Source: Providencia rettgeri (GTDB lineage: Bacteria > Pseudomonadota > Gammaproteobacteria > Enterobacterales > Enterobacteriaceae). Taken from it: a stretch of 64,000 nt of DNA. The number at the start of each line of letters is the position of its first letter. Position 1 is the first letter of the stretch. The notes below the pieces were generated by a model, which saw only the letters and a list, made by a program, of their open reading frames with translations, was not told the DNA's origin and ran no database searches. Made by a program: the position numbers and the translations under genes. Location of the stretch: positions 1,116,001 through 1,180,000 of the forward strand of contig NZ_CP096258.1 in assembly GCF_023205015.1 (NCBI RefSeq). The letters are read 5' to 3'. This document shows positions 17,818 to 26,785 of the stretch, piece by piece.

Positions 17818-18207
17818 AATTAAGCTCCCATCCACTTGTAAGAGGTCTGACCTGTTTATTGCTTTAATCTATACCCATTAATAAAGAGTTAGCAATATAT
17901 TTACATCTTAATTACAACTTAGCTCACAAAAACGTCATATAAAGGAAGTTATCGTCGGAATTTGTTTTATTGGCTTTATAAAAAGTAAGGTGATTGGTTA
18001 TGAGTTCCGATGAACTTTGTCGATAGGATCAAGACAGCACAATCAAAAGTAGAAACAAAGTTATCCCTGTGCAACAATCTGACTATTAAAGATTAATTAC
18101 TGATATCTATTTGAGTTTTGCCATGGAGCGCTATTTTTCTTTTAGGATAATTTGGATATGAATTAATCGTACTTTCTATAACGTATTCTTAATTAAGAGG
18201 AAATCTC
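17818..18207. other. fadE-gmhA divergent intergenic region
   Basis: A 390-bp stretch with no gene. It holds the FadR-like site next to fadE and must hold promoters for both genes. I see no open reading frame or other strong repeat in it. Confidence 0.6.
17840..17856 (-). promoter_or_regulatory. FadR operator for fadE
   Basis: AAGAGGTCTGACCTGTT is a close match to the FadR consensus built around GGTCnGACC, with the central palindrome AGGTCTGACCT intact. It lies 22 bp upstream of the chosen fadE start. FadR represses fadE in E. coli, with release by long-chain acyl-CoA. Confidence 0.8.
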
Positions 18208-18786
18208 ATGTATCAAGACTTAATCCGTGGTGAGCTGACAGAAGCGGCCGAAACGTTATCGAATTTTCTTAATGATGATGCGAATATCGCTGCTATCCAA
18301 CAGGCCGCAGTTCTACTCGCTGACTCTTTTAAAGCGGGTGGCAAAGTATTATCTTGTGGTAATGGAGGATCTCACTGTGATGCAATGCATTTTGCTGAAG
18401 AATTAACAGGACGTTACCGCGAAAATCGCCCTGGCTATCCTGCGATCGCAATATCAGATGTGAGTCATATATCTTGCGTGAGTAATGACTTCGGCTATGA
18501 ATATGTGTTTTCACGTTTTATCGAAGCTGTAGGTATGAAAGGGGATGTTTTACTCGGAATTTCTACCTCTGGTAATTCAGGAAATATCATTAAAGCGATT
18601 GCGGCTGCACGTGAAAAAGGCATGAAAGTCATCACGCTAACAGGTAAAGATGGCGGGAAAATGGCCGGCACCGCGGATATCGAAATTCGAGTCCCACACT
18701 TTGGGTATGCCGACCGTATCCAAGAAATTCATATTAAAGTTATTCATATCTTAATTCAGTTAATTGAAAAAGAGATGGTGAAATAA
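18208..18786 (+). CDS. gmhA: GmhA, sedoheptulose-7-phosphate isomerase
   Basis: A 192-aa SIS-domain enzyme converting sedoheptulose 7-phosphate to D-glycero-D-manno-heptose 7-phosphate, the first step toward ADP-heptose for the LPS inner core. Conserved blocks are CGNGGSHCDAMHFAEELTGR and GISTSGNSGN. AGAGGAA precedes the ATG. It is followed 28 bp later by yafJ, as in E. coli. Confidence 0.96.
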   Translation: MYQDLIRGELTEAAETLSNFLNDDANIAAIQQAAVLLADSFKAGGKVLSCGNGGSHCDAMHFAEELTGRYRENRPGYPAIAISDVSHISCVSNDFGYEYVFSRFIEAVGMKGDVLLGISTSGNSGNIIKAIAAAREKGMKVITLTGKDGGKMAGTADIEIRVPHFGYADRIQEIHIKVIHILIQLIEKEMVK

Positions 18787-18814
18787 CAGTTATTACTGTT
18801 TCAGGAGTTTTTAA

Positions 18815-19582
18815 ATGTGCGAGTTACTTGGCATGAGTGCCAACGTTCCAACCGATATTTCGTTTAGCCTAAGTGGGTTAATTTCCCGAGGTGGGCAAAC
18901 TGGCCCACATAAAGATGGCTGGGGAATTACCTTTTATGAGGGGCTCGGGTGTCGCACATTTAAAGATCCCCAACCGAGTTTTTTGTCACCAGTCGCTCGC
19001 TTTGTGCAGGAATACCCGATTAAGTCAGAAAGTATTGTTGCTCATATTCGCCAAGCAAACCGAGGGGATGTGTCGTTAGTAAACACTCACCCCTTTACTC
19101 GAGAGCTATGGGGGCGCAATTGGACGTATGCGCACAATGGGCAGTTAAAGGGATATCGCACACTGAAAACTGGTCGCTATTGCCCGATAGGTGAAACCGA
19201 TAGCGAATGGGCATTTTGCTGGATACTTCATCAACTCAGTGAAAAGTATCCACGCAGGCCATCGAATTGGAAAAGTGTATTCCGCTTTATTGCGACCTTA
19301 GCTGACCAATTGCGTCATAAAGGTGTGTTTAATATGTTGCTGTCTGATGGGCAATATATGATGGCATTTAGTTCAACGAATTTACATTGGTTAACGCGCA
19401 AGGCACCATTTGGTAAAGCTAAATTACTTGACCAAGATATTGAAATCGATTTTGAGCAATGCACGACACCTACTGATGTCGTTTCTGTTATTGCTACGCA
19501 ACCACTAACGGGTAACGAAAATTGGCAGCGAATTGAACCTGGCAACTTTGTCTTATTCTATCTTGGTGAGCGCATATTGTGA
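18815..19582 (+). CDS. yafJ: YafJ, class II glutamine amidotransferase-like protein
   Basis: A 255-aa Ntn-hydrolase-fold protein. Cys2 directly after the initiator Met is the expected nucleophile (MCELLGMS), followed by GPHKDGWGITFY, AHIRQANRG, NTHPF and YAHNGQL, all typical of glutamine amidotransferase class II domains. The acceptor reaction is unknown. Strong match to E. coli YafJ. The last 30 bases overlap the convergent dpaA gene. Confidence 0.9.
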   Translation: MCELLGMSANVPTDISFSLSGLISRGGQTGPHKDGWGITFYEGLGCRTFKDPQPSFLSPVARFVQEYPIKSESIVAHIRQANRGDVSLVNTHPFTRELWGRNWTYAHNGQLKGYRTLKTGRYCPIGETDSEWAFCWILHQLSEKYPRRPSNWKSVFRFIATLADQLRHKGVFNMLLSDGQYMMAFSSTNLHWLTRKAPFGKAKLLDQDIEIDFEQCTTPTDVVSVIATQPLTGNENWQRIEPGNFVLFYLGERIL

Positions 19583-20290
19583 TTTAGACCCTAACAATTT
19601 TGTTGGGGTTTCAGTTTGGTCAATAACTGCATATTTACCGAACGCGACAGACACCTCGGCGGGTCTTCCTGTACGGTTGAAATAGTCGTAAGCAGGTTGG
19701 AGTTGTTTCCAAAAGCTATAGTGGCTGGAATTGCGGTAGCGCAGCATATTTTCATTTGTCATTCTAAATGGATAAATGCTGACGTTAATGACAGGTTGGC
19801 CACTGAGTAGGGCCGTTTCTACTCTTTGGTAAATTTCTCCCATATATTTATCCGTCATGGCATAACATCCTACAGAAACGCAACTGCCATGGATCATAAG
19901 ATAGCTACCGTTATAGCCTTGTGCTTTATCAAACTCATTAGGAAAACCAATATTGATAGATCGGTAATACCGACTGTTAGGATTGAGCTGTTCTGCTGTA
20001 ATTTGATAAAATCCTTCCGGGCTTTTCAGGTCACCCTCAATTTTTTTGGGACCTAGCCCGCCTGAAAATTTACAAATTGGGTACGTTTTCGATAACTCAT
20101 ATTTTCCTGATGGCGTTTTTTGATAGAGTTCTAATAAACCTTCTTGCTTAAATATTTGAATAAAAATAGATGTGTTTAGGTTATCAGATACGTTATTGTT
20201 AAGTAGAAATGAATAGTTACTCGCCTGAATAGCAGGGGAATATATGAGTGTAAATAAGAAAATTGCACTAAAAAATTTACTTAATTTCAT
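19553..20290 (-). CDS. dpaA: DpaA (YafK), L,D-transpeptidase-fold peptidoglycan-Lpp amidase
   Basis: A 245-aa protein with a signal peptide (about 1-23, ending IQA|SN) and a YkuD domain. The catalytic motif is MIHGSCVSVGCYAMTD, with the nucleophile Cys in VGC and the upstream His. In E. coli, YafK (DpaA) removes Braun lipoprotein from peptidoglycan rather than attaching it. Assignment to DpaA rests on similarity and on the yafJ-yafK neighbourhood. Overlaps yafJ tail-to-tail. Confidence 0.85.
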   Translation of the reverse strand: MKLSKFFSAIFLFTLIYSPAIQASNYSFLLNNNVSDNLNTSIFIQIFKQEGLLELYQKTPSGKYELSKTYPICKFSGGLGPKKIEGDLKSPEGFYQITAEQLNPNSRYYRSINIGFPNEFDKAQGYNGSYLMIHGSCVSVGCYAMTDKYMGEIYQRVETALLSGQPVINVSIYPFRMTNENMLRYRNSSHYSFWKQLQPAYDYFNRTGRPAEVSVAFGKYAVIDQTETPTKLLGSKSQYALTKIE

Positions 20291-20706
20291 ATTTAAGCCA
20301 TATCACGAAAATGTTATTGAATAAAAAGAGTACATATTTTATGCATTCTAGATGAGTAAATCGGAAATTAATATAGTTTGTTAATAGTTTTTAGATGGAC
20401 CTTTGTTGCTTAAAAAATAAACATTAGTCGATAAATATGAGCTAAAGCATCGATAATAACGAATTGTTAACAGAAAAATTTAAATATTAATGCAATTTGC
20501 TTGAACTATGTCACTTCTATAGCCGGACATAGCGAGTGGGAACTGATAAAATTATAGTTGGCAGAAGATAAAATTTAGTAACAATTATGTGAGAATACCT
20601 GCTTAAGTGATGACAATTGCTTGAGCTATTTTTTATTTAATGAGTCGCTATCATTCATTGCTGAATCGTTAGCTTAGGGTTTAACTGATAAACTTGTGCA
20701 GATCTT
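20291..20706. other. dpaA-nqrA divergent intergenic region
   Basis: A 416-bp AT-rich region with no convincing ORF. It must contain the nqr operon promoter and the dpaA promoter. A TGCTTGAnCTAT word occurs twice (near 20498 and 20620), too short to interpret. No clear operator for a known regulator was found. Confidence 0.5.
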
Positions 20707-22050
20707 ATGATTAAAATTAAAAAAGGCCTCAACCTTCCTATCGCAGGTGAGCCAGCCCAAGTGATAGAAGACGGCCCGAAAATTCAACACGTAGCTTTGC
20801 TAGGTGAGGAATATGTCGGAATGCGTCCTTCGATGCTGGTTAAAGAAGGTGAGCGTGTAGTTAAAGGACAGGTTCTTTTTGAAGATAAAAAGAACCCAGG
20901 GGTTTTGTTTACAAGCCCCGCCTGTGGTCAAATTATTGCGATTAATCGTGGTGAGCGTCGTGTGCTTCAATCTGTTGTCATCGAAATTGATGGTGACGAA
21001 CAAGAAACTTTCGCAGCTTATACTCGTGATGAGCTATCAACGTTAACTCAACAGCAAGTTGAAGATAATTTGATAAAATCGGGTATGTGGACATCTTTAA
21101 GAACGCGTCCATTTAGCCGTTCACCTCAGCCTGGTTCTTCACCTGTCGCTATTTTTGTCACTGCAATGGATACTAACCCACTTGCAGCGGATCCTGTTTT
21201 AGTTATTCAAGAGCAAGAACAAGCATTTAACGATGGGCTTTTGGTTTTAAGTCGCTTAACGGAAGGTAAAATCCATGTGTGTCATGGAGAGGGAGACTTA
21301 CCGAAGAACACAACACATAACCAAATTTCTTATACTCAGTTTGCAGGGCCGCATCCTGCTGGTTTAGCGGGAACTCATATTCATTTCTTAGAACCTGTTA
21401 GTATTAAGAAAAAAGTTTGGAGCCTTAATTACCAAGACGTTATTGCTATTGGTAAGCTATTTGTTACGGGTCACCTATACACAGACCGCGTAATTTCATT
21501 GGCAGGGCCACAAGTTGAAAAACCACGTCTTCTGCGTACTCGCCTAGGTGCTGATTTATATGAATTAACACAAGGTCAGCTTAAAGCAGGTGAAAACCGT
21601 ATTATTTCGGGTTCAGTCCTTTGGGGCGTGACATGCGATGATACTCATCACTATCTTGGTCGTTTTCATAATCAAGTCTCAGTGTTAGCCGAAGGTCGCG
21701 ATAAAGAATTATTTGGCTGGATTATGCCTGGTGTTAATAAATTTACGATTACTCGTACCACAATCGGGCACTTCTTGAAAAATAAACGCTTTAATTTTAC
21801 AACGACAATGAACGGTGGCGAGCGTTCGATGGTACCAATTGGTAACTACGAGCGAGTCATGCCTCTTGATATCATGGTCACTCATTTATTGCGCGATCTC
21901 CTTGCCGGAGACACTGACACATCACAAGAATTGGGCTGTTTAGAGTTGGACGAAGAAGATTTAGGTTTATGTACCTACGTTTGCCCAGCGAAATATGAAT
22001 ATGGTCCGGTATTACGTGATGTTCTGACCAAGATTGAGCTAGAAGGGTGA
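20707..22050 (+). CDS. nqrA: NqrA, Na+-translocating NADH:quinone reductase subunit A
   Basis: A 447-aa peripheral cytoplasmic subunit of Na+-NQR, starting MIKIKKGLNLPIAGEP as in Vibrio. It is associated with quinone binding in the complex. Blocks FTSPACGQI and IMPGVNKFTITRTT are family-typical. First gene of nqrABCDEF. The ribosome site ahead of the ATG is weak. Confidence 0.96.
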   Translation: MIKIKKGLNLPIAGEPAQVIEDGPKIQHVALLGEEYVGMRPSMLVKEGERVVKGQVLFEDKKNPGVLFTSPACGQIIAINRGERRVLQSVVIEIDGDEQETFAAYTRDELSTLTQQQVEDNLIKSGMWTSLRTRPFSRSPQPGSSPVAIFVTAMDTNPLAADPVLVIQEQEQAFNDGLLVLSRLTEGKIHVCHGEGDLPKNTTHNQISYTQFAGPHPAGLAGTHIHFLEPVSIKKKVWSLNYQDVIAIGKLFVTGHLYTDRVISLAGPQVEKPRLLRTRLGADLYELTQGQLKAGENRIISGSVLWGVTCDDTHHYLGRFHNQVSVLAEGRDKELFGWIMPGVNKFTITRTTIGHFLKNKRFNFTTTMNGGERSMVPIGNYERVMPLDIMVTHLLRDLLAGDTDTSQELGCLELDEEDLGLCTYVCPAKYEYGPVLRDVLTKIELEG

Positions 22051-22054
22051 TTCC

Positions 22055-23293
22055 ATGGGTCTGAAAAATTTATTTGAAAAGTATGAGCACCATTTCGAGC
22101 CCGGTGGAAAGCTAGAAAAATACTATGCGTTATTTGAAGCAGTTTCGACTGTTTTTTATACGCCGGGTACGGTAACAAAAGGGCGTTCTCATGTCAGGGA
22201 TACCATCGACCTGAAACGTATGATGATATTGGTATGGCTAGCGGTTTTCCCAGCAATGTTTTGGGGAATGTATAACGTTGGTAACCAAGCTATCCCAGCA
22301 TTGCACCAATTATATAGTGGGGTTGAGTTACAACAAGTTCTCGCGAGTGATTGGCATTATAGCTTAGCGCAGTTTTTAGGCGCATCGCTTTCGATGGATG
22401 CAGGGTGGGGAAGCAAAATGCTGCTGGGTGCAGTGTATTTTCTTCCTATCTATGCAGTCGTTTTCTTAGTCGGTGGTTTCTGGGAAGTGTTATTTGCCAT
22501 GATCCGCGGCCATGAAATAAACGAAGGCTTCTTTATTACCTCGATTCTGTTTGCCTTGATCGTGCCGCCAACTATTCCTTTATGGCAGGCTGCATTAGGT
22601 ATTACTTTCGGGGTTGTTGTCGCGAAAGAAATTTTTGGCGGAACTGGGCGTAACTTCTTAAACCCGGCATTAGCGGGGCGTGCTTTCTTATTCTTTGCTT
22701 ACCCTGCTCAAATATCAGGTGACTTAGTTTGGACTGCCGCAGATGGCTTCTCTGGTGCAACACCATTATCACAATGGGCAACTGGTGGTGAGCATGCGCT
22801 AATGAACACGGTGACTCATGAACCTATTACTTGGATGCAAGCTTTTTTAGGTAACATGCCAGGTTCAATTGGTGAAGTGTCTACACTGATGCTGTTTATT
22901 GGTGGGGCTCTTATCATGTTCTTCCGCATCGCATCATGGCGTATTGTCGCTGGTGTGATGGTTGGTATGATCGTAATGTCCTACCTATTCAACGCTATCG
23001 GCTCTGATACCAACCCATTGTTTGCTATGCCATGGTGGTGGCACATGGTACTCGGTGGCTTCGCATTCGGTATGATTTTTATGGCGACAGACCCAGTATC
23101 AGCTTCATTCACAGACAAAGGTAAATGGGCGTACGGCATTTTGATCGGTGTAATGTGTGTCCTTATCAGGGTTGTTAACCCAGCTTATCCAGAAGGGATG
23201 ATGCTGGCGATCCTATTCGCCAACCTGTTTGCTCCTCTGTTTGACTATCTGGTCGTTCAAGCAAATATTAAGCGGAGAAAAGCTCGTGGCTAA
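22055..23293 (+). CDS. nqrB: NqrB, Na+-NQR membrane subunit with covalent FMN
   Basis: A 412-aa polytopic membrane subunit. The FMN attachment motif is SGAT with Thr236 (DGFSGATPLS), the same residue number as in Vibrio cholerae, where FMN is bound through a phosphoester by ApbE. It also carries riboflavin and is part of the Na+ channel. It begins 4 bp after nqrA. Confidence 0.96.
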   Translation: MGLKNLFEKYEHHFEPGGKLEKYYALFEAVSTVFYTPGTVTKGRSHVRDTIDLKRMMILVWLAVFPAMFWGMYNVGNQAIPALHQLYSGVELQQVLASDWHYSLAQFLGASLSMDAGWGSKMLLGAVYFLPIYAVVFLVGGFWEVLFAMIRGHEINEGFFITSILFALIVPPTIPLWQAALGITFGVVVAKEIFGGTGRNFLNPALAGRAFLFFAYPAQISGDLVWTAADGFSGATPLSQWATGGEHALMNTVTHEPITWMQAFLGNMPGSIGEVSTLMLFIGGALIMFFRIASWRIVAGVMVGMIVMSYLFNAIGSDTNPLFAMPWWWHMVLGGFAFGMIFMATDPVSASFTDKGKWAYGILIGVMCVLIRVVNPAYPEGMMLAILFANLFAPLFDYLVVQANIKRRKARG

Positions 23294-24080
23294 TGAAAAA
23301 CCAATGAATAACGATAGCGTCGGCAGAACATTTCTAGTTGTTTTTATTCTTTGTCTAGTGTGCTCTATTGTCGTCGCAGGTGCTGCCGTTGGTTTAAAAC
23401 CACAGCAGCAAGAACAAATTCAGTTAGATACTCAACGTAACATTTTAAGTGTTGCTGGATTGCTACAGCCTAAAATGACCGCTGAGGAAGTTCAAAATGT
23501 GTATAAGGAACGCATCGAACCTAAGCTTTTGAATTTTAAAACTAATGAATTATCTGACAGCACTAGCCGTTATGACTTAAATAGCGAGCTACGCAGCGAA
23601 GAAACGAGTATTGCACTCTCTCCTGCAGAGGATATTGCAAAAATCCGCCGCCGTGCCAATAGTGCTGAAATCTACTTGGTTAAAGATGAAGCAGGAAAAA
23701 TATCACAAATTATTTTACCTGTTTATGGCTCTGGTTTGTGGTCTGTCATGTATGCCTTTATTGCGGTAGATGCAGATGGCGTTACCTCTCGTGGTATTAC
23801 TTACTACGCACATGGTGAAACACCAGGGCTGGGTGGTGAGGTTGATAATCCTCAGTGGAAAGCACAATGGCCAGGTAAAAAACTGTTCAATGAACAGGGG
23901 ATCCCGGCAATTAAAATCGTGCGCGGTGGTGCTACAGATAACCCATACGGTATCGACGGCCTTTCAGGTGCGACTCTAACATCAAACGGGATCCAACATA
24001 TGTTTGATTTCTGGTTAGGGGATAACGGTTTTGGTCCGTTCCTGAAAAAAGTACGTGAAGGAGCGCTGAATAATGGCTGA
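23286..24080 (+). CDS. nqrC: NqrC, Na+-NQR subunit with covalent FMN
   Basis: A 264-aa protein with one N-terminal membrane helix (about 14-36) and a periplasmic FMN-binding domain. The flavinylation motif is DGLSGATLTS, Thr230 being the acceptor. I take the GTG at 23286 as the start: GGAG lies 8 bases upstream, and it overlaps nqrB by 8 bases. An internal ATG at 23304 is the alternative. Confidence 0.95.
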   Translation: MANEKPMNNDSVGRTFLVVFILCLVCSIVVAGAAVGLKPQQQEQIQLDTQRNILSVAGLLQPKMTAEEVQNVYKERIEPKLLNFKTNELSDSTSRYDLNSELRSEETSIALSPAEDIAKIRRRANSAEIYLVKDEAGKISQIILPVYGSGLWSVMYAFIAVDADGVTSRGITYYAHGETPGLGGEVDNPQWKAQWPGKKLFNEQGIPAIKIVRGGATDNPYGIDGLSGATLTSNGIQHMFDFWLGDNGFGPFLKKVREGALNNG

Positions 24081-24702
24081 TTCAAAAGAAGTAAAACGCG
24101 TCCTGCTTGGGCCGCTATTTGATAATAACCCAATTGCTTTACAGATATTAGGGGTTTGTTCTGCATTGGCAGTGACAACAAAGTTAGAAACCGCGCTTGT
24201 TATGACGATTGCTGTAACCTTAGTAACGGCTTTTTCTAACTTCTTTATTTCACTCATTAGGAACTATATTCCGAGCAGTGTGCGTATTATCGTTCAAATG
24301 GCGATCATTGCATCTTTAGTTATTGTCGTTGACCAAATTTTACGTGCATACGCCTATGAAATATCAAAACAACTTTCTGTATTTGTTGGCTTGATTATTA
24401 CTAACTGTATCGTCATGGGACGTGCTGAAGCTTACGCAATGAAAGCTCCACCAATTGAAAGCTTCATGGACGGTATTGGTAACGGTCTAGGTTATGGTGT
24501 GATCCTTGTTTTAGTCGGTTTTTTCCGTGAGTTATTTGGTTCCGGCAAATTGTTTGGTATCACAGTTTTTGAATCACTACAAACCGGTGGTTGGTACATG
24601 CCAAATGGCTTGTTCCTCCTCGCGCCAAGTGCATTCTTTATCATTGGTATGCTGATTTGGGGACTACGGACTCTGAAACCAGCTCAGGTAGAGAAGGACT
24701 AA
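24073..24702 (+). CDS. nqrD: NqrD, Na+-NQR membrane subunit
   Basis: A 209-aa six-helix membrane protein of the NqrD/RnfE family. C29 (LGVCSALA) and C112 (TNCIVMGRAEA) match the two NqrD ligands of the intramembrane iron site shared with NqrE. It overlaps nqrC by 8 bases. Confidence 0.96.
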   Translation: MADSKEVKRVLLGPLFDNNPIALQILGVCSALAVTTKLETALVMTIAVTLVTAFSNFFISLIRNYIPSSVRIIVQMAIIASLVIVVDQILRAYAYEISKQLSVFVGLIITNCIVMGRAEAYAMKAPPIESFMDGIGNGLGYGVILVLVGFFRELFGSGKLFGITVFESLQTGGWYMPNGLFLLAPSAFFIIGMLIWGLRTLKPAQVEKD

Positions 24703-24706
24703 TCAC

Positions 24707-25303
24707 ATGGAACACTATATTAGCCTGTTCGTTAAAGCCATCTTTATTGAAAATATGGCATTAGCATTTTTCTTGGGAATGTGTACTTTCCTTGCGGTAT
24801 CGAAGAATGTAAAAACCGCTTTTGGACTGGGTATCGCTGTAACGGTCGTTCTTGGGATCTCTGTTCCAGCCAATAACTTGGTATACAACTTGGTATTACG
24901 TGATGGTGCGATTGCGGAAGGTGTTGACTTATCCTTCTTGAACTTCATCACTTTTATCGGGGTTATTGCCGCGTTAGTTCAGATCCTGGAAATGATTTTA
25001 GACCGCTACTTCCCGTCACTGTATAACGCGTTAGGTATCTTTTTGCCATTGATTACCGTTAACTGTGCAATTTTCGGTGGTGTTTCTTTCATGGCTCAAC
25101 GTGATTATAACTTTAGCGAATCGGTCGTGTATGGGTTTGGTTCGGGGATCGGTTGGATGCTCGCAATCGTATTACTGGCGGCTATCCGTGAGAAGATGAA
25201 GTACTCAGATATTCCATCGGGTCTAAAAGGGTTAGGTATCACCTTTGTGACAACCGGTTTAATGGCATTGGGCTTTATGTCCTTCTCCGGTGTGCAGCTA
25301 TAA
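24707..25303 (+). CDS. nqrE: NqrE, Na+-NQR membrane subunit
   Basis: A 198-aa membrane protein, inverted-topology partner of NqrD. C26 (LGMCTFLA) and C120 (TVNCAIFGG) complete the four-cysteine iron site. These are the same positions as in Vibrio. Starts 4 bp after nqrD. Confidence 0.96.
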   Translation: MEHYISLFVKAIFIENMALAFFLGMCTFLAVSKNVKTAFGLGIAVTVVLGISVPANNLVYNLVLRDGAIAEGVDLSFLNFITFIGVIAALVQILEMILDRYFPSLYNALGIFLPLITVNCAIFGGVSFMAQRDYNFSESVVYGFGSGIGWMLAIVLLAAIREKMKYSDIPSGLKGLGITFVTTGLMALGFMSFSGVQL

Positions 25304-25318
25304 AGGCGAGAAGAATTC

Positions 25319-26545
25319 ATGGAAATTATTATTTTAGGTGTCGTGATGTTTACCCTGATTGTCTTGGTGCTGACAGGTTTAATCCTGTTTGCAAAATCCA
25401 AGCTAGTCAATACAGGGAACATCAAAGTTGAAGTTAATGGCGATCCAGACAAAAGCTTTGAAGCTCCAGCGGGTGACAAGCTATTAGGCATGTTATCAAA
25501 CCAAGGTATTTTTGTTTCATCAGCGTGTGGTGGTGGTGGTTCTTGTGGTCAATGCCGTGTGACAATCAAAGAAGGCGGTGGTGATATCCTGCCGACTGAG
25601 CTTTCTCACATTAACAAGCGCGAAGCAAAAGAAGGCTGCCGGTTAGCGTGTCAGGTCAACGTTAAACAAGATTTAAAAATTGAGCTTCCAGAAGAAATTT
25701 TTGGTGTGAAAAAATGGGAGTGTGAAGTTATTTCTAATGATAACAAAGCCACTTTCATTAAAGAGCTAAAATTGAAAATCCCAGAAGGCGAGGTTGTACC
25801 TTTCCGTGCAGGTGGTTTTATTCAGATTGAGTGTCCACCACATGTTGTCAAATATGAAGATTTTGATGTGCCTGAAGAGTACCGAGAAGATTGGGATAAA
25901 TTTAACCTGTTCCGTTATGTGTCTGAGGTTAAAGAGCCAACTGTTCGCGCCTATTCTATGGCAAACTACCCAGAAGAGTATGGCATTATTATGCTAAACG
26001 TGCGTATAGCTACGCCACCTCCTCGTAATCCAGATGTCCCACCGGGGATCATGTCTTCTTATATTTGGTCATTAAAGCCAGGGGATAAAGTAACGATTTC
26101 TGGGCCGTTTGGTGAGTTTTTCGCGAAAGAAACGGATGCAGAAATGGTGTTTATCGGTGGTGGTGCAGGAATGGCGCCAATGCGTTCTCATATATTTGAC
26201 CAGCTGCGTCGTTTGAATTCTAAACGTAAGATCAGTTTCTGGTATGGTGCACGTTCAGTCCGTGAAATGTTCTACACAGAAGATTTTGACCAACTGGCTG
26301 CAGAACATGAAAACTTTACATGGCATGTCGCGCTTTCAGACCCTATGCCTGAAGATAATTGGGATGGTTATACAGGTTTCATCCATAATGTTTTATATGA
26401 AAACTACTTAAAAGACCATCCAGCGCCAGAAGATTGTGAGTTCTATATGTGTGGGCCTCCAATGATGAATGCTGCTGTGATTAAAATGTTGAAAGACCTC
26501 GGTGTTGAAGATGAAAATATCTTATTGGATGACTTCGGTGGTTAA
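25319..26545 (+). CDS. nqrF: NqrF, NADH-oxidising subunit of Na+-NQR
   Basis: A 408-aa protein with one N-terminal helix (about 3-25), a ferredoxin-like 2Fe-2S domain with C70, C76, C79 and C111 (SACGGGGSCGQC ... CRLAC), and a ferredoxin-reductase-like domain with the FAD motif RAYSMAN and NAD region FIGGGAGMAPMRS. It accepts electrons from NADH. Last structural gene, with a hairpin and then apbE and nqrM downstream. Confidence 0.97.
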   Translation: MEIIILGVVMFTLIVLVLTGLILFAKSKLVNTGNIKVEVNGDPDKSFEAPAGDKLLGMLSNQGIFVSSACGGGGSCGQCRVTIKEGGGDILPTELSHINKREAKEGCRLACQVNVKQDLKIELPEEIFGVKKWECEVISNDNKATFIKELKLKIPEGEVVPFRAGGFIQIECPPHVVKYEDFDVPEEYREDWDKFNLFRYVSEVKEPTVRAYSMANYPEEYGIIMLNVRIATPPPRNPDVPPGIMSSYIWSLKPGDKVTISGPFGEFFAKETDAEMVFIGGGAGMAPMRSHIFDQLRRLNSKRKISFWYGARSVREMFYTEDFDQLAAEHENFTWHVALSDPMPEDNWDGYTGFIHNVLYENYLKDHPAPEDCEFYMCGPPMMNAAVIKMLKDLGVEDENILLDDFGG

Positions 26546-26598
26546 GCAACTCAGCTGATTTTATTAGACTTATCAAAGTCAGTAGACAGTAATACTTT

Positions 26599-26624
26599 AA
26601 AGAGGGGAAATATTTTCCCTCTTT
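26599..26624 (+). terminator. Hairpin after nqrF
   Basis: AAAGAGGGGAAAT pairs with ATTTTCCCTCTTT with one mismatch. It lies about 50 bp past the nqrF stop. There is no strong T-run, so it may be a partial terminator or an mRNA 3'-end stabiliser that reduces, not stops, transcription into apbE. Confidence 0.55.
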
Positions 26625-26637
26625 GTGATTTTAGTAA

Positions 26638-26673
26638 ATCGATTAAGTGCTAATTTGTTAGCATTTAATCGAT
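26638..26673 (+). repeat. Long near-perfect inverted repeat between nqrF and apbE
   Basis: Sixteen-base arms at 26638-26653 and 26658-26673 (ATCGATTAAGTGCTAA and its complement with one G-T pair), with a TTTG loop, followed by the AT-rich ATATTTATAATTATTTT. It could be a terminator, an RNA processing site or a protein-binding palindrome. Confidence 0.7.
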
Positions 26674-26785
26674 ATATTTATAATTATTTTGACTGGAACA
26701 TTCTCTGCATGGGTGACGATGTAAAGTGTGTTAATAGTCTGGGCGACCTTAACAAAATGCGCTCATGATTGACGCGGAGAAAATT

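Noticed and set aside
19553..19582. yafJ-dpaA 30-bp overlap as a possible start or stop error
   Set aside because: Both C-termini look natural and the genes converge; tail-to-tail overlap is acceptable.
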